The notes beneath the pieces are model-generated. The model had not been told where the DNA came from, did not search any database, and saw only the letters and a list, made by a program, of their open reading frames with translations. The position numbers and the translations under genes were made by a program. A DNA stretch of 46,321 nucleotides from a virus. The DNA is taken from the IMG/VR virus record IMGVR_UViG_3300020439_000012, positions 1-46,321 of that record. One strand, written 5' to 3'. Each line of letters opens with the position of its first letter. Position 1 is the stretch's first letter. Positions 1 to 6,149 of this stretch are shown here, piece by piece.

Positions 1-29
1 AATATAGATGTATCAACAGATACAATTTA

Positions 30-80
30 CGTTCATCCCTTCGGGGACGCAAGTAAGTCGCGGAACGGAGCGTTCATCCC
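30..80 (+). promoter_or_regulatory. Glutamine-riboswitch-like leader (Downstream-peptide / glnA class)
   Basis: Seen: a three-way junction can be drawn. P1 pairs CGTTC (30-34) with GAACG (63-67). P2 pairs CCC (37-39) with GGG (44-46) around a TTCG loop. P3 pairs CGC (48-50) with GCG (60-62) and holds the loop AAGTAAGTC. Known: the glnA and Downstream-peptide RNAs of marine cyanobacteria and their phages have this layout, bind glutamine, and the second type precedes short ORFs. Here a 53-codon ORF starts at 81. The 3' strand of P1 can instead pair with CGTTC (71-75), so a switch between two folds is possible. The GGAG at 67-70 sits at the junction of both folds. Class assignment is from memory of the consensus. 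Confidence 0.55.
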
Positions 81-242
81 ATGTTTGAGTTCTTACTCTA
101 TTCCAATATTGCTTGTGTTGATGCTATCGAAATTATCGAGCGTATCAATGCACATGAGCACATGGATGCAGCGGTCAAGGTAGAACTGATTGAAGTAGTT
201 CAAGAAGCAACGCCTGACTGTCCATGGGACGCACACGACTGA
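81..242 (+). CDS. Small conserved cyanophage protein (riboswitch-controlled peptide candidate)
   Basis: 53 residues, beginning MFELLLYSNIACVDA and ending TPDCPWDAHD. The start is the first ATG after the structured leader, with GGAG 10 bases upstream. The sequence is acidic, has two Cys and a hydrophobic N-terminus, but no clear membrane segment. Function unknown. It resembles the short peptides that follow Downstream-peptide RNAs, and its placement directly behind the leader suggests control by nitrogen status. It is followed by a run of similarly tiny genes. Confidence 0.6.
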   Translation: MFEFLLYSNIACVDAIEIIERINAHEHMDAAVKVELIEVVQEATPDCPWDAHD

Positions 243-308
243 AGGAACGGGTAACGGATCCACCGAAAGGTGAGAAGGTTAATCACCCTACTATTTCAGG
301 AGTCAATC

Positions 309-476
309 ATGAACACACTTAACATCATCAAGAAACAAATCGACAAAGCATCTGCGCTGCATAATGCACAACTCTCTCACACTGCATATCGTGGTGTTGA
401 GTACAATGTAAATTGCGCTGAGCATAAGGATGCCCATGGCACCTATTGCTATCGTGGACACGTCTACAGCAAGTGA
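309..476 (+). CDS. DUF4278-like small protein
   Basis: 55 residues from ATG 309, with AGGAG 9 bases upstream. An upstream in-frame start is possible, but the ATG after the ribosome site fits better. Two copies of a YRG motif are visible, AYRGVEY in the middle and CYRGHVY at the C-terminus. This is the signature of the DUF4278 family of short cyanobacterial and cyanophage proteins, whose function is unknown. A third YRG peptide is encoded at 596-754. Likely part of an early or accessory small-gene cluster. Confidence 0.6.
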   Translation: MNTLNIIKKQIDKASALHNAQLSHTAYRGVEYNVNCAEHKDAHGTYCYRGHVYSK

Positions 477-483
477 GGTAGTC

Positions 484-579
484 ATGTTAGCACTACAAAC
501 AGTTACGTTTGTATCGATTGGATGCGTAGCATTCATCGGTATGATCTACGGAGAACTTCTCCTTCTACAGAAAGTATAA
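484..579 (+). CDS. 31-residue membrane peptide
   Basis: Begins MLALQTVTFVSIG and ends LLLLQKV. Almost the whole peptide is one hydrophobic segment with a small polar interruption (YGE), so it is probably a single-pass membrane peptide. A GAGG sits about 7 bases before ATG and the gene follows the YRG protein by 7 bases. No family recognised. Its shortness leaves real doubt, but codon use and spacing match its neighbours. Confidence 0.45.
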   Translation: MLALQTVTFVSIGCVAFIGMIYGELLLLQKV

Positions 580-595
580 GGGGGAGGTAGGACAA

Positions 596-754
596 ATGGT
601 GAAGGTCAGATTTGAATATGACCTTCCAGAGTTTGATCCTTTGATGCACGATCCAGATAAAACATTTGCGTTTTTGACTTATCGTGGAGTCCATTATGCA
701 AAGTGGGTTAACTTAAAACCCATGAAGAACAAATCCTGGAAGATCACATCTTGA
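596..754 (+). CDS. Small YRG-motif protein
   Basis: 52 residues preceded by a strong GGGGAGG about 8 bases upstream of ATG 596. The middle holds LTYRGVHYAKW, matching the YRGVxY core seen twice in the protein at 309-476, so the two are probably related (DUF4278-like). The C-terminus is basic. A rho-independent terminator follows 10 bases after the stop, closing the first small-gene operon. Function unknown. Confidence 0.55.
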   Translation: MVKVRFEYDLPEFDPLMHDPDKTFAFLTYRGVHYAKWVNLKPMKNKSWKITS

Positions 755-763
755 TTTCCACAC

Positions 764-789
764 AAAGCACCCACTATGGGTGCTTTTTT
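764..789 (+). terminator. Rho-independent terminator before talC
   Basis: Stem of eight or more pairs, AGCACCCA (766-773) with TGGGTGCT (777-784), a three-base loop and a run of six T. It separates the small-gene cluster from talC. Confidence 0.85.
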
Positions 790-828
790 GCTATTCTAAA
801 TAACAGTAACCTACGCATAGGAGAAGTC

Positions 829-1494
829 ATGAAACTCTTTCTGGACTGCTCTGATGCCGACCTAATCGCTAATGCTTTTGAGACGGGTTTAATTGACGGC
901 GTTACAACCAATCCGTCCCTCATGAGGAAAGCAGGACAAGATCCTATAGAAGTCATCAAGGAAATTTCAAATATTTTTCCTTGGGATGCATCTATATCTG
1001 CAGAGGTAGTTGGAGAAACTGCTGAAGAGATGCTTGACATGGCAGATGATTATCTCGAAATCGGACCAAACATTACAATCAAAGTTCCTTGTACACCAGA
1101 AGGTCTCAAAGCCTGTAGAGATCTCGCTAACGAAGACGTTAATGTAAACGTTACATTGATATTCAGTACAGCACAGGCAATCTTAGCATCTAAAGCAGGT
1201 GCTACATACGTTTCACCTTTCGTTGGACGTGTCTATGATCAATCATTTGATGGTATTAAATTGATTGAAGACATTGCTGATGTCTTTGCAACACATGAAG
1301 TTAAGACACGAGTCCTTGCAGCATCGATTAGAGATGTAGGACAAGTTGCTTCTGCATTTAAAGTTGGTGCTGATATTTGCACACTCCCTGTCAAACTATT
1401 TCATGGCATGTACAAACATGTTTTGACTGACAAGGGATTAGAATCATTCGACAAAGATTGGAGGGAATTACGCCAATGCCTAGAGGTAACCTGA
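829..1494 (+). CDS. talC: Transaldolase, TalC/MipB type
   Basis: 221 residues, the usual length of the short transaldolase (fructose-6-phosphate aldolase-like) family. It transfers a dihydroxyacetone unit between sugar phosphates in the non-oxidative pentose phosphate pathway. Seen: N-terminal MKLFLDCSDAD strand, GVTTNPSLM (residues 24-32), the Schiff-base Lys in ITIKVP (about Lys85), and the GATYVSPFVGRVYD block. ATG 829 has GGAG upstream; the longer open frame from 751 crosses a terminator and was not used. Known: cyanophage TalC works with phage CP12 to move host carbon from the Calvin cycle to the pentose phosphate pathway; cp12 is in this window too (30124). Confidence 0.95.
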   Translation: MKLFLDCSDADLIANAFETGLIDGVTTNPSLMRKAGQDPIEVIKEISNIFPWDASISAEVVGETAEEMLDMADDYLEIGPNITIKVPCTPEGLKACRDLANEDVNVNVTLIFSTAQAILASKAGATYVSPFVGRVYDQSFDGIKLIEDIADVFATHEVKTRVLAASIRDVGQVASAFKVGADICTLPVKLFHGMYKHVLTDKGLESFDKDWRELRQCLEVT

Positions 1495-1640
1495 AAAAAA
1501 GTGAATTGGAAAATCGTGTTCTTAAGATGAAGAATGAACTATATGATGGTACTTGGTCTCACAAGAATGGCGAATGGCATGATGGTGCTCACGAAATGTT
1601 GAATAAAGTTCTACACACACTAGAAGAATATCGTGAATAA
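1476..1640 (+). CDS. Small conserved cyanophage protein
   Basis: 54 residues beginning MPRGNLKKSELENRV, ending HTLEEYRE. It overlaps the end of talC by 19 bases in another frame, and GGAGGG lies about 10 bases before ATG 1476, inside talC. Mostly charged and helical, with possible short coiled coil. Small proteins starting MPRGNL recur in T4-like cyanophages. Function unknown; likely co-translated with talC. Confidence 0.6.
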   Translation: MPRGNLKKSELENRVLKMKNELYDGTWSHKNGEWHDGAHEMLNKVLHTLEEYRE

Positions 1641-1797
1641 AAGAAACTTGCAAATTCTAATTCGGGATCTTGAGTTCTTACTCACAGAACTCAAATCGGA
1701 AGTTTATTCTGATCCCGAATCTTACCTAGATAAAAGTAAGATTAAGAGTGTGAGTAATTACATTGACCAAAACGACGACGACGGAGACCCCGACTGA
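1633..1797 (+). CDS. Small helical conserved cyanophage protein (GTG start)
   Basis: 54 residues, read VNKRNLQILIRDLEF to NDDDGDPD. GTG start at 1633 overlaps the previous stop by 8 bases. An amphipathic helix-rich N-terminal half is followed by an acidic Asp-rich tail. This looks like a short protein commonly found beside talC-type genes in cyanophages, but no function is known. The 3' end overlaps the next gene by 35 bases. Confidence 0.55.
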   Translation: MNKRNLQILIRDLEFLLTELKSEVYSDPESYLDKSKIKSVSNYIDQNDDDGDPD

Positions 1798-2233
1798 CTA
1801 TGAAAACCCCTGGATTTTTAACGGATACCCTTTTCTATCTGAGGACATTGACGACTATTTCGGTTTTGTCTATTGCATTACAAACACACTCACTGGTAAA
1901 AGATACATCGGAAGAAAATACTTTCACCAATTACGAAAACCTAGAACTGGAGGTAGGCGAGTTAAAAGTGAGAGCGACTGGAAAAAATACTACGGAAGCT
2001 CTGCTGAACTTACTGCCGAAAGGAAGAAGGTCGGGAATCTCGTCTTTAGACGAACTATATTAAGCCTACATAAAACAAAGGGACTCACAAACTTTGAAGA
2101 GACCCGACAACTTTTTCTCAATAATGTACTTACGGAGGCGATGTCAGATGGGACACCAGCATTTTACAATTCAAACATCCTTGGTAGGTACATGCGAAAG
2201 GACTATTTTAAAACTGGCACACAAAACCCTTGA
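1763..2233 (+). CDS. GIY-YIG-like nuclease
   Basis: 156 residues from TTG 1763; a stop lies just upstream in frame and no ATG precedes the domain. Residues 34-54 contain GFVYCITN, TGKRYIG and RKYF, the two strands of a GIY-YIG nuclease domain with VYC in place of the first tyrosine motif. Arg65-Arg66 and Glu112-Glu113 are candidates for the catalytic Arg and Glu. Such domains cut DNA in homing endonucleases, UvrC and T4 Seg proteins. No DNA-binding domain is obvious, so it may be a free-standing Seg-like nuclease or a repair or processing enzyme. Confidence 0.6.
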   Translation: MTKTTTTETPTDYENPWIFNGYPFLSEDIDDYFGFVYCITNTLTGKRYIGRKYFHQLRKPRTGGRRVKSESDWKKYYGSSAELTAERKKVGNLVFRRTILSLHKTKGLTNFEETRQLFLNNVLTEAMSDGTPAFYNSNILGRYMRKDYFKTGTQNP

Positions 2234-2258
2234 CCCCTGCTGATGGGTCTGTTATAAT
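2230..2258 (+). promoter_or_regulatory. Sigma-70-type promoter
   Basis: TTGACC (2230-2235), 17-base spacer, TATAAT (2253-2258), lying over the stop of the GIY-YIG gene. It would drive the small acidic gene at 2285 and tRNA-Arg. Confidence 0.75.
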
Positions 2259-2284
2259 TCAGAGGTAGTCAAGGGAGTTCTCCG

Positions 2285-2431
2285 ATGGACAACGAGTTCA
2301 ATGACATTGAAGACGCAATGGTCGATCTTATGATTGATCAGTTGCATAAATGTGCTGAGCTTGAAATGGAGGAGGCAGACCTTGACACCGCCTGGGTCAG
2401 TAGCTCAGCGGATAGAGCAACTGCCTTCTAA
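2285..2431 (+). CDS. Small acidic protein overlapping tRNA-Arg
   Basis: 48 residues from ATG 2285, with AAGGGAG upstream. The first 36 residues are strongly acidic (MDNEFNDIEDAMVDLMI, then MEEADLD). The last 12 codons read into tRNA-Arg and stop within its anticodon arm. No family recognised. Either the C-terminus really is encoded by the tRNA gene or the ORF is only a leader peptide for it; the strong promoter and ribosome site favour translation. Confidence 0.45.
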   Translation: MDNEFNDIEDAMVDLMIDQLHKCAELEMEEADLDTAWVSSSADRATAF

Positions 2432-2466
2432 GCAGTCGGTCGTAGGTTCGATTCCTACCTGACCCG
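2394..2466 (+). tRNA. tRNA-Arg (UCU)
   Basis: Complete cloverleaf of 73 bases: acceptor GGGTCAG/CTGACCC, D arm GCTC/GAGC, anticodon stem ACTGC/GCAGT with loop CTTCTAA, T arm GTAGG/CCTAC with TTCGATT. Anticodon TCT reads AGA and AGG, codons favoured by this AT-richer phage. No CCA is encoded. Its 5' half overlaps the acidic ORF. Confidence 0.95.
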
Positions 2467-2506
2467 TTGCCCTTTTAGGGCATTCGGTCCATTAAAGGTA
2501 AAGCAT

Positions 2507-2719
2507 ATGACTACAGCACAAAAGTTCTCGTCCGTCATTGACATTCTTTCCGATGCCGTTGACAGACAAGTGACACTTGACATCGAGTATCCCATCATTT
2601 ATAATCAAGTTGTGAAATTTTATGAGGAGAAAGGTGTCGATTTCTATGGTGATGTAGATGAGGATTATGATATCCTCTTGACCAAACTTGAGCAGGACCT
2701 TTTTTATTATGAAACCTGA
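2507..2719 (+). CDS. Hypothetical acidic protein
   Basis: 70 residues from ATG 2507 with AAAGGTAAAG upstream. The sequence is acidic, with Tyr-rich segments (FYEEKGVDFYGDVDEDY) and ends DLFYYET. No family recognised. It begins a three-gene run with overlapping ends, so it is probably co-translated with the next two. Confidence 0.55.
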   Translation: MTTAQKFSSVIDILSDAVDRQVTLDIEYPIIYNQVVKFYEEKGVDFYGDVDEDYDILLTKLEQDLFYYET

Positions 2720-2951
2720 TGTTCTTCTAGAACGTTATCCCTATCGTTATGTTCAGTCTGGGACGATCGCACTCAATGGTCGTCCTGACTATCGTATCCA
2801 AAAGTACGATGAATGGACAAAGCGATACAAAGATATGTACCTCCTAGACAATGCAATTCAATTGGATTATGCTATGGAGGATTTTGAATACACCAAATGG
2901 TTAGATCCTGAAGGTGTTCCATGTTACATTCGAGATGTAGTTACCCCATGA
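2709..2951 (+). CDS. Hypothetical protein
   Basis: 80 residues from ATG 2709, which overlaps the previous stop by 11 bases. Rich in Tyr and charged residues (LLERYPYRYVQSG, YDEWTKRYKDMYLL), with no membrane segment. No known domain recognised. It ends in an ATGA overlap with the next gene. Confidence 0.55.
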   Translation: MKPDVLLERYPYRYVQSGTIALNGRPDYRIQKYDEWTKRYKDMYLLDNAIQLDYAMEDFEYTKWLDPEGVPCYIRDVVTP

Positions 2952-3256
2952 ACTCTTATCAAAAAGCAATCAAAGCACTTGAGGAATGCGTCAAAGACGC
3001 TATGGAAAATGATGTTGACAGCAATCTTCAAAGTGAGATCTGGCGTCACTATCAGGGTATGAAGTCGATTCGTAAGTCTGTGGAAAGCAGGTACAAAGTC
3101 AGTCCCACGAAAGAATTTCTTGTGAGTGACAGTAACTATGATATTGATTACAATATCAGTTTCACAGGTTCCGACAACATTTCAGTTGGTGCAGCACAAC
3201 CAGTTGATACTCCTTTCTTCGGTGCAGGTAACACAGATGTGATTACCTTTTCCTAG
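2948..3256 (+). CDS. Hypothetical protein
   Basis: 102 residues beginning MNSYQKAIKALEECV. The ATG overlaps the previous stop (ATGA). The N-terminal half is predicted helical with alternating charge. The C-terminal half is Ser, Asp and Asn rich, with a hydrophobic GAAQPVDTPFFGAGN stretch. No family recognised. A terminator follows about 125 bases downstream; the gap holds one short hairpin (3291-3307) and nothing else identified. Confidence 0.55.
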   Translation: MNSYQKAIKALEECVKDAMENDVDSNLQSEIWRHYQGMKSIRKSVESRYKVSPTKEFLVSDSNYDIDYNISFTGSDNISVGAAQPVDTPFFGAGNTDVITFS

Positions 3257-3380
3257 TCTTTCCCAATAGACTATAAACTAGATGGTTTTTCAACTGGATG
3301 ACAGTTGTACATATGTGAAAAGAGTTTCCCTGTTCTTTAAAATAAAAACATGGTGGTGGAGTCAATTTGACCCATTGATT

Positions 3381-3406
3381 AGGATCCCATAAGGGGTCCT
3401 TTTTTG
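3381..3406 (+). terminator. Rho-independent terminator
   Basis: AGGATCCC (3381-3388) pairs with GGGGTCCT (3393-3400) around ATAA, followed by T7. It isolates the hli operon from upstream genes. Confidence 0.85.
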
Positions 3407-3437
3407 TTGGATTCAAAATCTTAATGATTCAAGGGTG

Positions 3438-3466
3438 TTGACAAATGTAAAGAAATGATATATAGT
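3438..3466 (+). promoter_or_regulatory. Sigma-70-type promoter of hli operon
   Basis: TTGACA (3438-3443), 17-base spacer, TATAGT (3461-3466). The first hli ATG lies 25 bases beyond the -10, giving a short leader. A consensus -35 suggests recognition by the unmodified host polymerase. Confidence 0.7.
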
Positions 3467-3490
3467 TGTAATAGTTCTTTACAAAAGACA

Positions 3491-3709
3491 ATGACCGTTA
3501 CAACAAACGAGTATGGGCAGAACAACATGTTCGCCAAAGAACCTCAAATGTATGTGTCTAAGACCGACGCTGAGCGTTATGGTTACGAGACCTATGCAGA
3601 ACGTGCAGAGAAACTGAATGGTCGCACAGCGATGCTCGGTTTTGTAGCAGCAGTTCTTTCTTATGCTACTACTGGTAGTATCTTCTTCTTCGGTGCTTTT
3701 GGCATCTGA
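3491..3709 (+). CDS. hli: High-light-inducible protein
   Basis: 72 residues from ATG 3491. The chlorophyll-binding helix motif AEKLNGRTAMLGF (ExxNxRxAMxGF type) lies at about residues 41-53, followed by a hydrophobic membrane span. Hli proteins bind chlorophyll and carotenoid and protect photosystem II in the thylakoid membrane. Phage copies are thought to keep the host photosynthesising during infection. The longer open frame starting at 3455 runs back into the promoter and is not used. Confidence 0.92.
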   Translation: MTVTTNEYGQNNMFAKEPQMYVSKTDAERYGYETYAERAEKLNGRTAMLGFVAAVLSYATTGSIFFFGAFGI

Positions 3710-3747
3710 TGATTCCCTCACTTCTATCACTTAATTTTTACAGAACA

Positions 3748-3855
3748 ATGAACGAAAACGCAGAAAGGTTTAATGGTTGGGCAGCAATGCTCGGTATTAT
3801 TGCAGCATTCGGTGCTTATGCAACTACAGGACAATTGATTCCTGGTGTTTGGTAA
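3748..3855 (+). CDS. hli: Minimal high-light-inducible protein
   Basis: 35 residues, little more than the single Hli helix: NENAERFNGWAAMLGIIAAF followed by GAYATTGQLIPGVW. The ExxNG-AMLG core is kept, but Arg of the usual NGR triad is Trp. Such very short Hli proteins exist in marine cyanobacteria and their phages. The gene starts 38 bases after the first hli and its TAA directly abuts the next ATG. Confidence 0.8.
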   Translation: MNENAERFNGWAAMLGIIAAFGAYATTGQLIPGVW

Positions 3856-3999
3856 ATGTCAGACGTTCAGGCAGCATTACTCTTCCCATTTATCCCTCTG
3901 TTGGGGTATCTATTGATAGAGTTATTGTTGGACCAACCTGATGATGACGATGATGGTGGCGGTGGTATGCTCATTCCAGCATATAACCCCACCCAATAA
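3856..3999 (+). CDS. Small membrane protein with acidic linker
   Basis: 47 residues: an N-terminal hydrophobic span (LLFPFIPLLGYLLIELLL), then five Asp and four Gly residues in a row, then MLIPAYNPTQ. ATG follows the previous TAA without any gap. It is probably a thylakoid or cytoplasmic membrane peptide accompanying the hli genes. No family name recognised. Confidence 0.55.
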   Translation: MSDVQAALLFPFIPLLGYLLIELLLDQPDDDDDGGGGMLIPAYNPTQ

Positions 4000-4010
4000 T
4001 AAAAGTAACA

Positions 4011-4017
4011 ATAAATA
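4011..4017 (+). promoter_or_regulatory. T4-type late promoter candidate (ATAAATACT)
   Basis: ATAAATA, followed by CT, sits 24 bases before the ATG at 4041. T4 late promoters consist mainly of a TATAAATA -10 recognised by gp55 with gp33 and the clamp; gp33 is encoded at 15936. Confidence 0.45.
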
Positions 4018-4040
4018 CTAACTCCTCGCCAATTCCATCT

Positions 4041-4121
4041 ATGGCACTCTTAGCAACAGCAGGTTTTTGCCTAGCAACATTTGCAGCAGCAGCATTTTTT
4101 ACTCAGAGTGGTGACGAATAA
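4041..4121 (+). CDS. 26-residue membrane peptide
   Basis: Reads MALLATAGFCLATFAAAAFF and then TQSGDE: one membrane helix with a short polar tail. It lies between a late-promoter-like motif and a strong terminator and has its own 5' region, which supports a real gene despite its size. It resembles tiny photosystem-associated subunits in shape only; no specific match is recognised. Confidence 0.45.
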   Translation: MALLATAGFCLATFAAAAFFTQSGDE

Positions 4122-4146
4122 ATAAATCATATCGTCGTCGCATGAC

Positions 4147-4188
4147 AACGGGGTAACTGGCACAATCCAGTTGACACCCCGTTTTTTA
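4147..4188 (+). terminator. Strong rho-independent terminator
   Basis: ACGGGGT and AACTGG pair with CCAGTT and ACCCCGT around CACAAT, with a one-base bulge, followed by T6. It ends the hli cluster. Confidence 0.9.
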
Positions 4189-4211
4189 TGTCGTATACTG
4201 GTGAGGTTCAC

Positions 4212-4793
4212 ATGAGACTTATGAATACAATTATCATTGGTGCCGCAGTAGCAGCATCCACTACAATTGCTTTCTTCAGTCGCCCTGCTGCACCACCTAC
4301 AACTAATGTTGTGGAGATTCCTGTAGTCGAAAAGACATGGAAATGTCCAGACTGTAGTACAAACGAGCAGTACGTCCTTGAACAACTTCAATCAAAAACT
4401 AAGGTCCGTGATCGGAACGCAATTGCAACGATCATGGGTAACATTAAACAGGAAAGCAAGTTCATTCCCAACATATGCGAGGGAGGGGCTCGAGTTTCTT
4501 ACGACGCTTGCCATAGTGGAGGTTATGGTCTTATTCAATGGACCAGCGTAGGTCGCTATGATAACCTCGGTAAGTTTTGTAAGAAGTATGATTGTGATCC
4601 TAGTTCCTTAGAGGGTCAGACTGCATATATGATTAATGAAAGCACGTTCCAACGTTACCTTCCTGAATTTGAAGGTCGTGGACAAACTATCCAACAATAC
4701 ATGGTGCCCGCCTACTACTGGTTAGGTTGGGGTATCAAAGGTGCTCGTGAAACCTATGCACACGAGTACCATTCCAAATTAATTTGGGCATAA
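4212..4793 (+). CDS. Phage tail-lysozyme-like protein, membrane-anchored
   Basis: 193 residues from ATG 4212 (GTGAGG upstream); an ATG at 4188 lies inside the terminator and is less likely. An N-terminal hydrophobic segment (residues 5-22) is a signal anchor or signal peptide. A CPDC pair follows at 45-48. Residues about 70-193 look like the Phage_lysozyme2 family: IMGNIKQES with candidate catalytic Glu81, then GGYGLIQWTSVGRYDNL. This family cleaves peptidoglycan. Placement just upstream of psbA rather than in the tail module, and the export signal, suggest an endolysin or entry role; this is inference. Confidence 0.7.
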   Translation: MRLMNTIIIGAAVAASTTIAFFSRPAAPPTTNVVEIPVVEKTWKCPDCSTNEQYVLEQLQSKTKVRDRNAIATIMGNIKQESKFIPNICEGGARVSYDACHSGGYGLIQWTSVGRYDNLGKFCKKYDCDPSSLEGQTAYMINESTFQRYLPEFEGRGQTIQQYMVPAYYWLGWGIKGARETYAHEYHSKLIWA

Positions 4794-4796
4794 ATA
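4789..4796 (+). promoter_or_regulatory. Late promoter candidate upstream of psbA
   Basis: CATAAATA followed by CT, overlapping the stop of the lysozyme-like gene. If used, psbA would have both a late promoter and the sigma-70-type promoter at 4811-4839. Confidence 0.4.
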
Positions 4797-4810
4797 CTCA
4801 ACTTTTAGTC

Positions 4811-4839
4811 TTGACGGGAAAACCGAACCCTGATATACT
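4811..4839 (+). promoter_or_regulatory. psbA sigma-70-type promoter
   Basis: TTGACG (4811-4816), 17-base spacer, TATACT (4834-4839). The implied psbA leader is about 155 bases long. Confidence 0.75.
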
Positions 4840-4886
4840 AAATAGGTAAACAAATGTAAAGCAAGTCGCTTTTATTTTTAACACAA

Positions 4887-4983
4887 ACACCCGCTAACCG
4901 AGACCTATGGGTGTCTAAAGCACGTCTCTCATACCTTGTCTAAGGGTGGCAAGGAATAGTAACTCCACCATTTCCCTGATGGT
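4887..4983 (+). promoter_or_regulatory. Structured psbA 5' leader
   Basis: Three hairpins can be drawn in series: ACACCC (4887-4892)/GGGTGT (4909-4914), CCTTG (4934-4938)/CAAGG (4950-4954), and ACCAT (4967-4971)/ATGGT (4979-4983). A U-rich unstructured stretch then leads to the psbA ATG, with no Shine-Dalgarno. Such a leader could set mRNA stability or translation; no known RNA family is recognised. Confidence 0.4.
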
Positions 4984-5003
4984 CTTACTTATTTTTTATT
5001 CAA

Positions 5004-6083
5004 ATGTCTAGTTCAACTCTGTCACGCACTCGCGTGTCTAACTGGGATTCATTCTGCGAATGGGTGACTTCCACAGAGAACCGCCTTTACGTTGGTTGGT
5101 TCGGCGTCCTGATGATCCCTACGCTGCTTGCAGCAACCATCTGTTTCATCGTCGCCTTCATCGCTGCTCCCCCTGTGGACATCGATGGTATTCGTGAACC
5201 TGTTGCTGGTTCACTTCTGTATGGTAACAACATCATTTCTGGTGCTGTTGTTCCTAGTTCAAATGCAATTGGTCTTCACTTTTATCCCATTTGGGAAGCA
5301 GCAACCCTTGATGAGTGGTTGTACAATGGTGGTCCTTTCCAACTCGTAATCTTTCACTTCCTGATTGGTATCTTTGCATACATGGGACGTGAATGGGAAC
5401 TTTCCTATCGTCTTGGTATGCGTCCTTGGATCTGTGTTGCATACTCTGCACCTGTTGCAGCAGCATCCGCAGTCTTCCTGGTCTATCCTTTCGGTCAAGG
5501 TTCGTTCTCTGACGCAATGCCTCTCGGCATTTCTGGTACTTTCAACTACATGCTGGTGTTCCAAGCAGAGCACAACATCCTGATGCACCCCTTCCATATG
5601 CTCGGCGTTGCTGGCGTATTTGGTGGATCTCTGTTCAGTGCAATGCATGGTTCCCTGGTTACTTCTTCACTGGTTCGTGAAACCACTGAAACTGAGTCCC
5701 AGAACTATGGTTACAAGTTCGGTCAAGAAGAAGAGACTTACAACATTGTTGCTGCACATGGATACTTCGGTCGTCTGATCTTCCAGTATGCATCGTTCAA
5801 CAACTCCCGTTCGCTGCACTTCTTCCTTGCTGCATGGCCTGTCGTTGGTATCTGGTTCACTGCACTTGGTGTTAGCACCATGGCATTCAACCTGAATGGT
5901 TTCAACTTCAACCAGTCTATCCTTGATAGTTCTGGTAAGGTTCTGCCTACCTGGGCAGACGTTCTCAACCGCGCTGGTTTGGGTATGGAAGTTATGCATG
6001 AGCGTAACGCACACAACTTCCCTCTCGACCTTGCTGCTGCTGAGTCCACACCCGTGGCACTGACGGCACCCGCTATCGGTTGA
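5004..6083 (+). CDS. psbA: Photosystem II D1 protein
   Basis: 359 residues, full length. Core subunit of the photosystem II reaction centre in the thylakoid membrane, binding the manganese cluster, P680, pheophytin and QB. All checked residues are present: Tyr161 (YZ), Asp170, Glu189, His190, His198, His332, Glu333, His337, Asp342 and Ala344. Residue 130 is Glu, as in the high-light D1:2 form. A 15-residue C-terminal extension after Ala344 would be removed by host CtpA. The gene is uninterrupted by an intron. It replaces the fast-turning-over host D1 during infection. It has its own promoter and terminator. Confidence 0.98.
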   Translation: MSSSTLSRTRVSNWDSFCEWVTSTENRLYVGWFGVLMIPTLLAATICFIVAFIAAPPVDIDGIREPVAGSLLYGNNIISGAVVPSSNAIGLHFYPIWEAATLDEWLYNGGPFQLVIFHFLIGIFAYMGREWELSYRLGMRPWICVAYSAPVAAASAVFLVYPFGQGSFSDAMPLGISGTFNYMLVFQAEHNILMHPFHMLGVAGVFGGSLFSAMHGSLVTSSLVRETTETESQNYGYKFGQEEETYNIVAAHGYFGRLIFQYASFNNSRSLHFFLAAWPVVGIWFTALGVSTMAFNLNGFNFNQSILDSSGKVLPTWADVLNRAGLGMEVMHERNAHNFPLDLAAAESTPVALTAPAIG

Positions 6084-6103
6084 TATAGGTTACATACAAT
6101 TCG

Positions 6104-6131
6104 ATAGGACCCTTCGGGGTCCTATTTTTTT
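6104..6131 (+). terminator. psbA terminator
   Basis: Nine-pair stem ATAGGACCC/GGGTCCTAT-type (6104-6112 with 6117-6125) closed by TTCG, then T7. A near-perfect intrinsic terminator 20 bases after psbA. Confidence 0.95.
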
Positions 6132-6149
6132 CTCTGCATATGTAAAGTT

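Noticed and set aside
751-828. Longer talC start giving 26 extra residues
   Set aside because: The extension translates a terminator stem and T-run; ATG 829 has GGAG and matches the family N-terminus.
3291-3307. Hairpin CAACTG/CAGTTG as a terminator after the gene ending at 3256
   Set aside because: No T-run follows, and a proper terminator lies at 3381-3406.
5259-5648. - strand open frames opposite psbA
   Set aside because: They mirror the conserved D1 coding sequence and have Cys/His/Arg-rich nonsense composition. An antisense RNA here is possible, but nothing in the sequence shows it.
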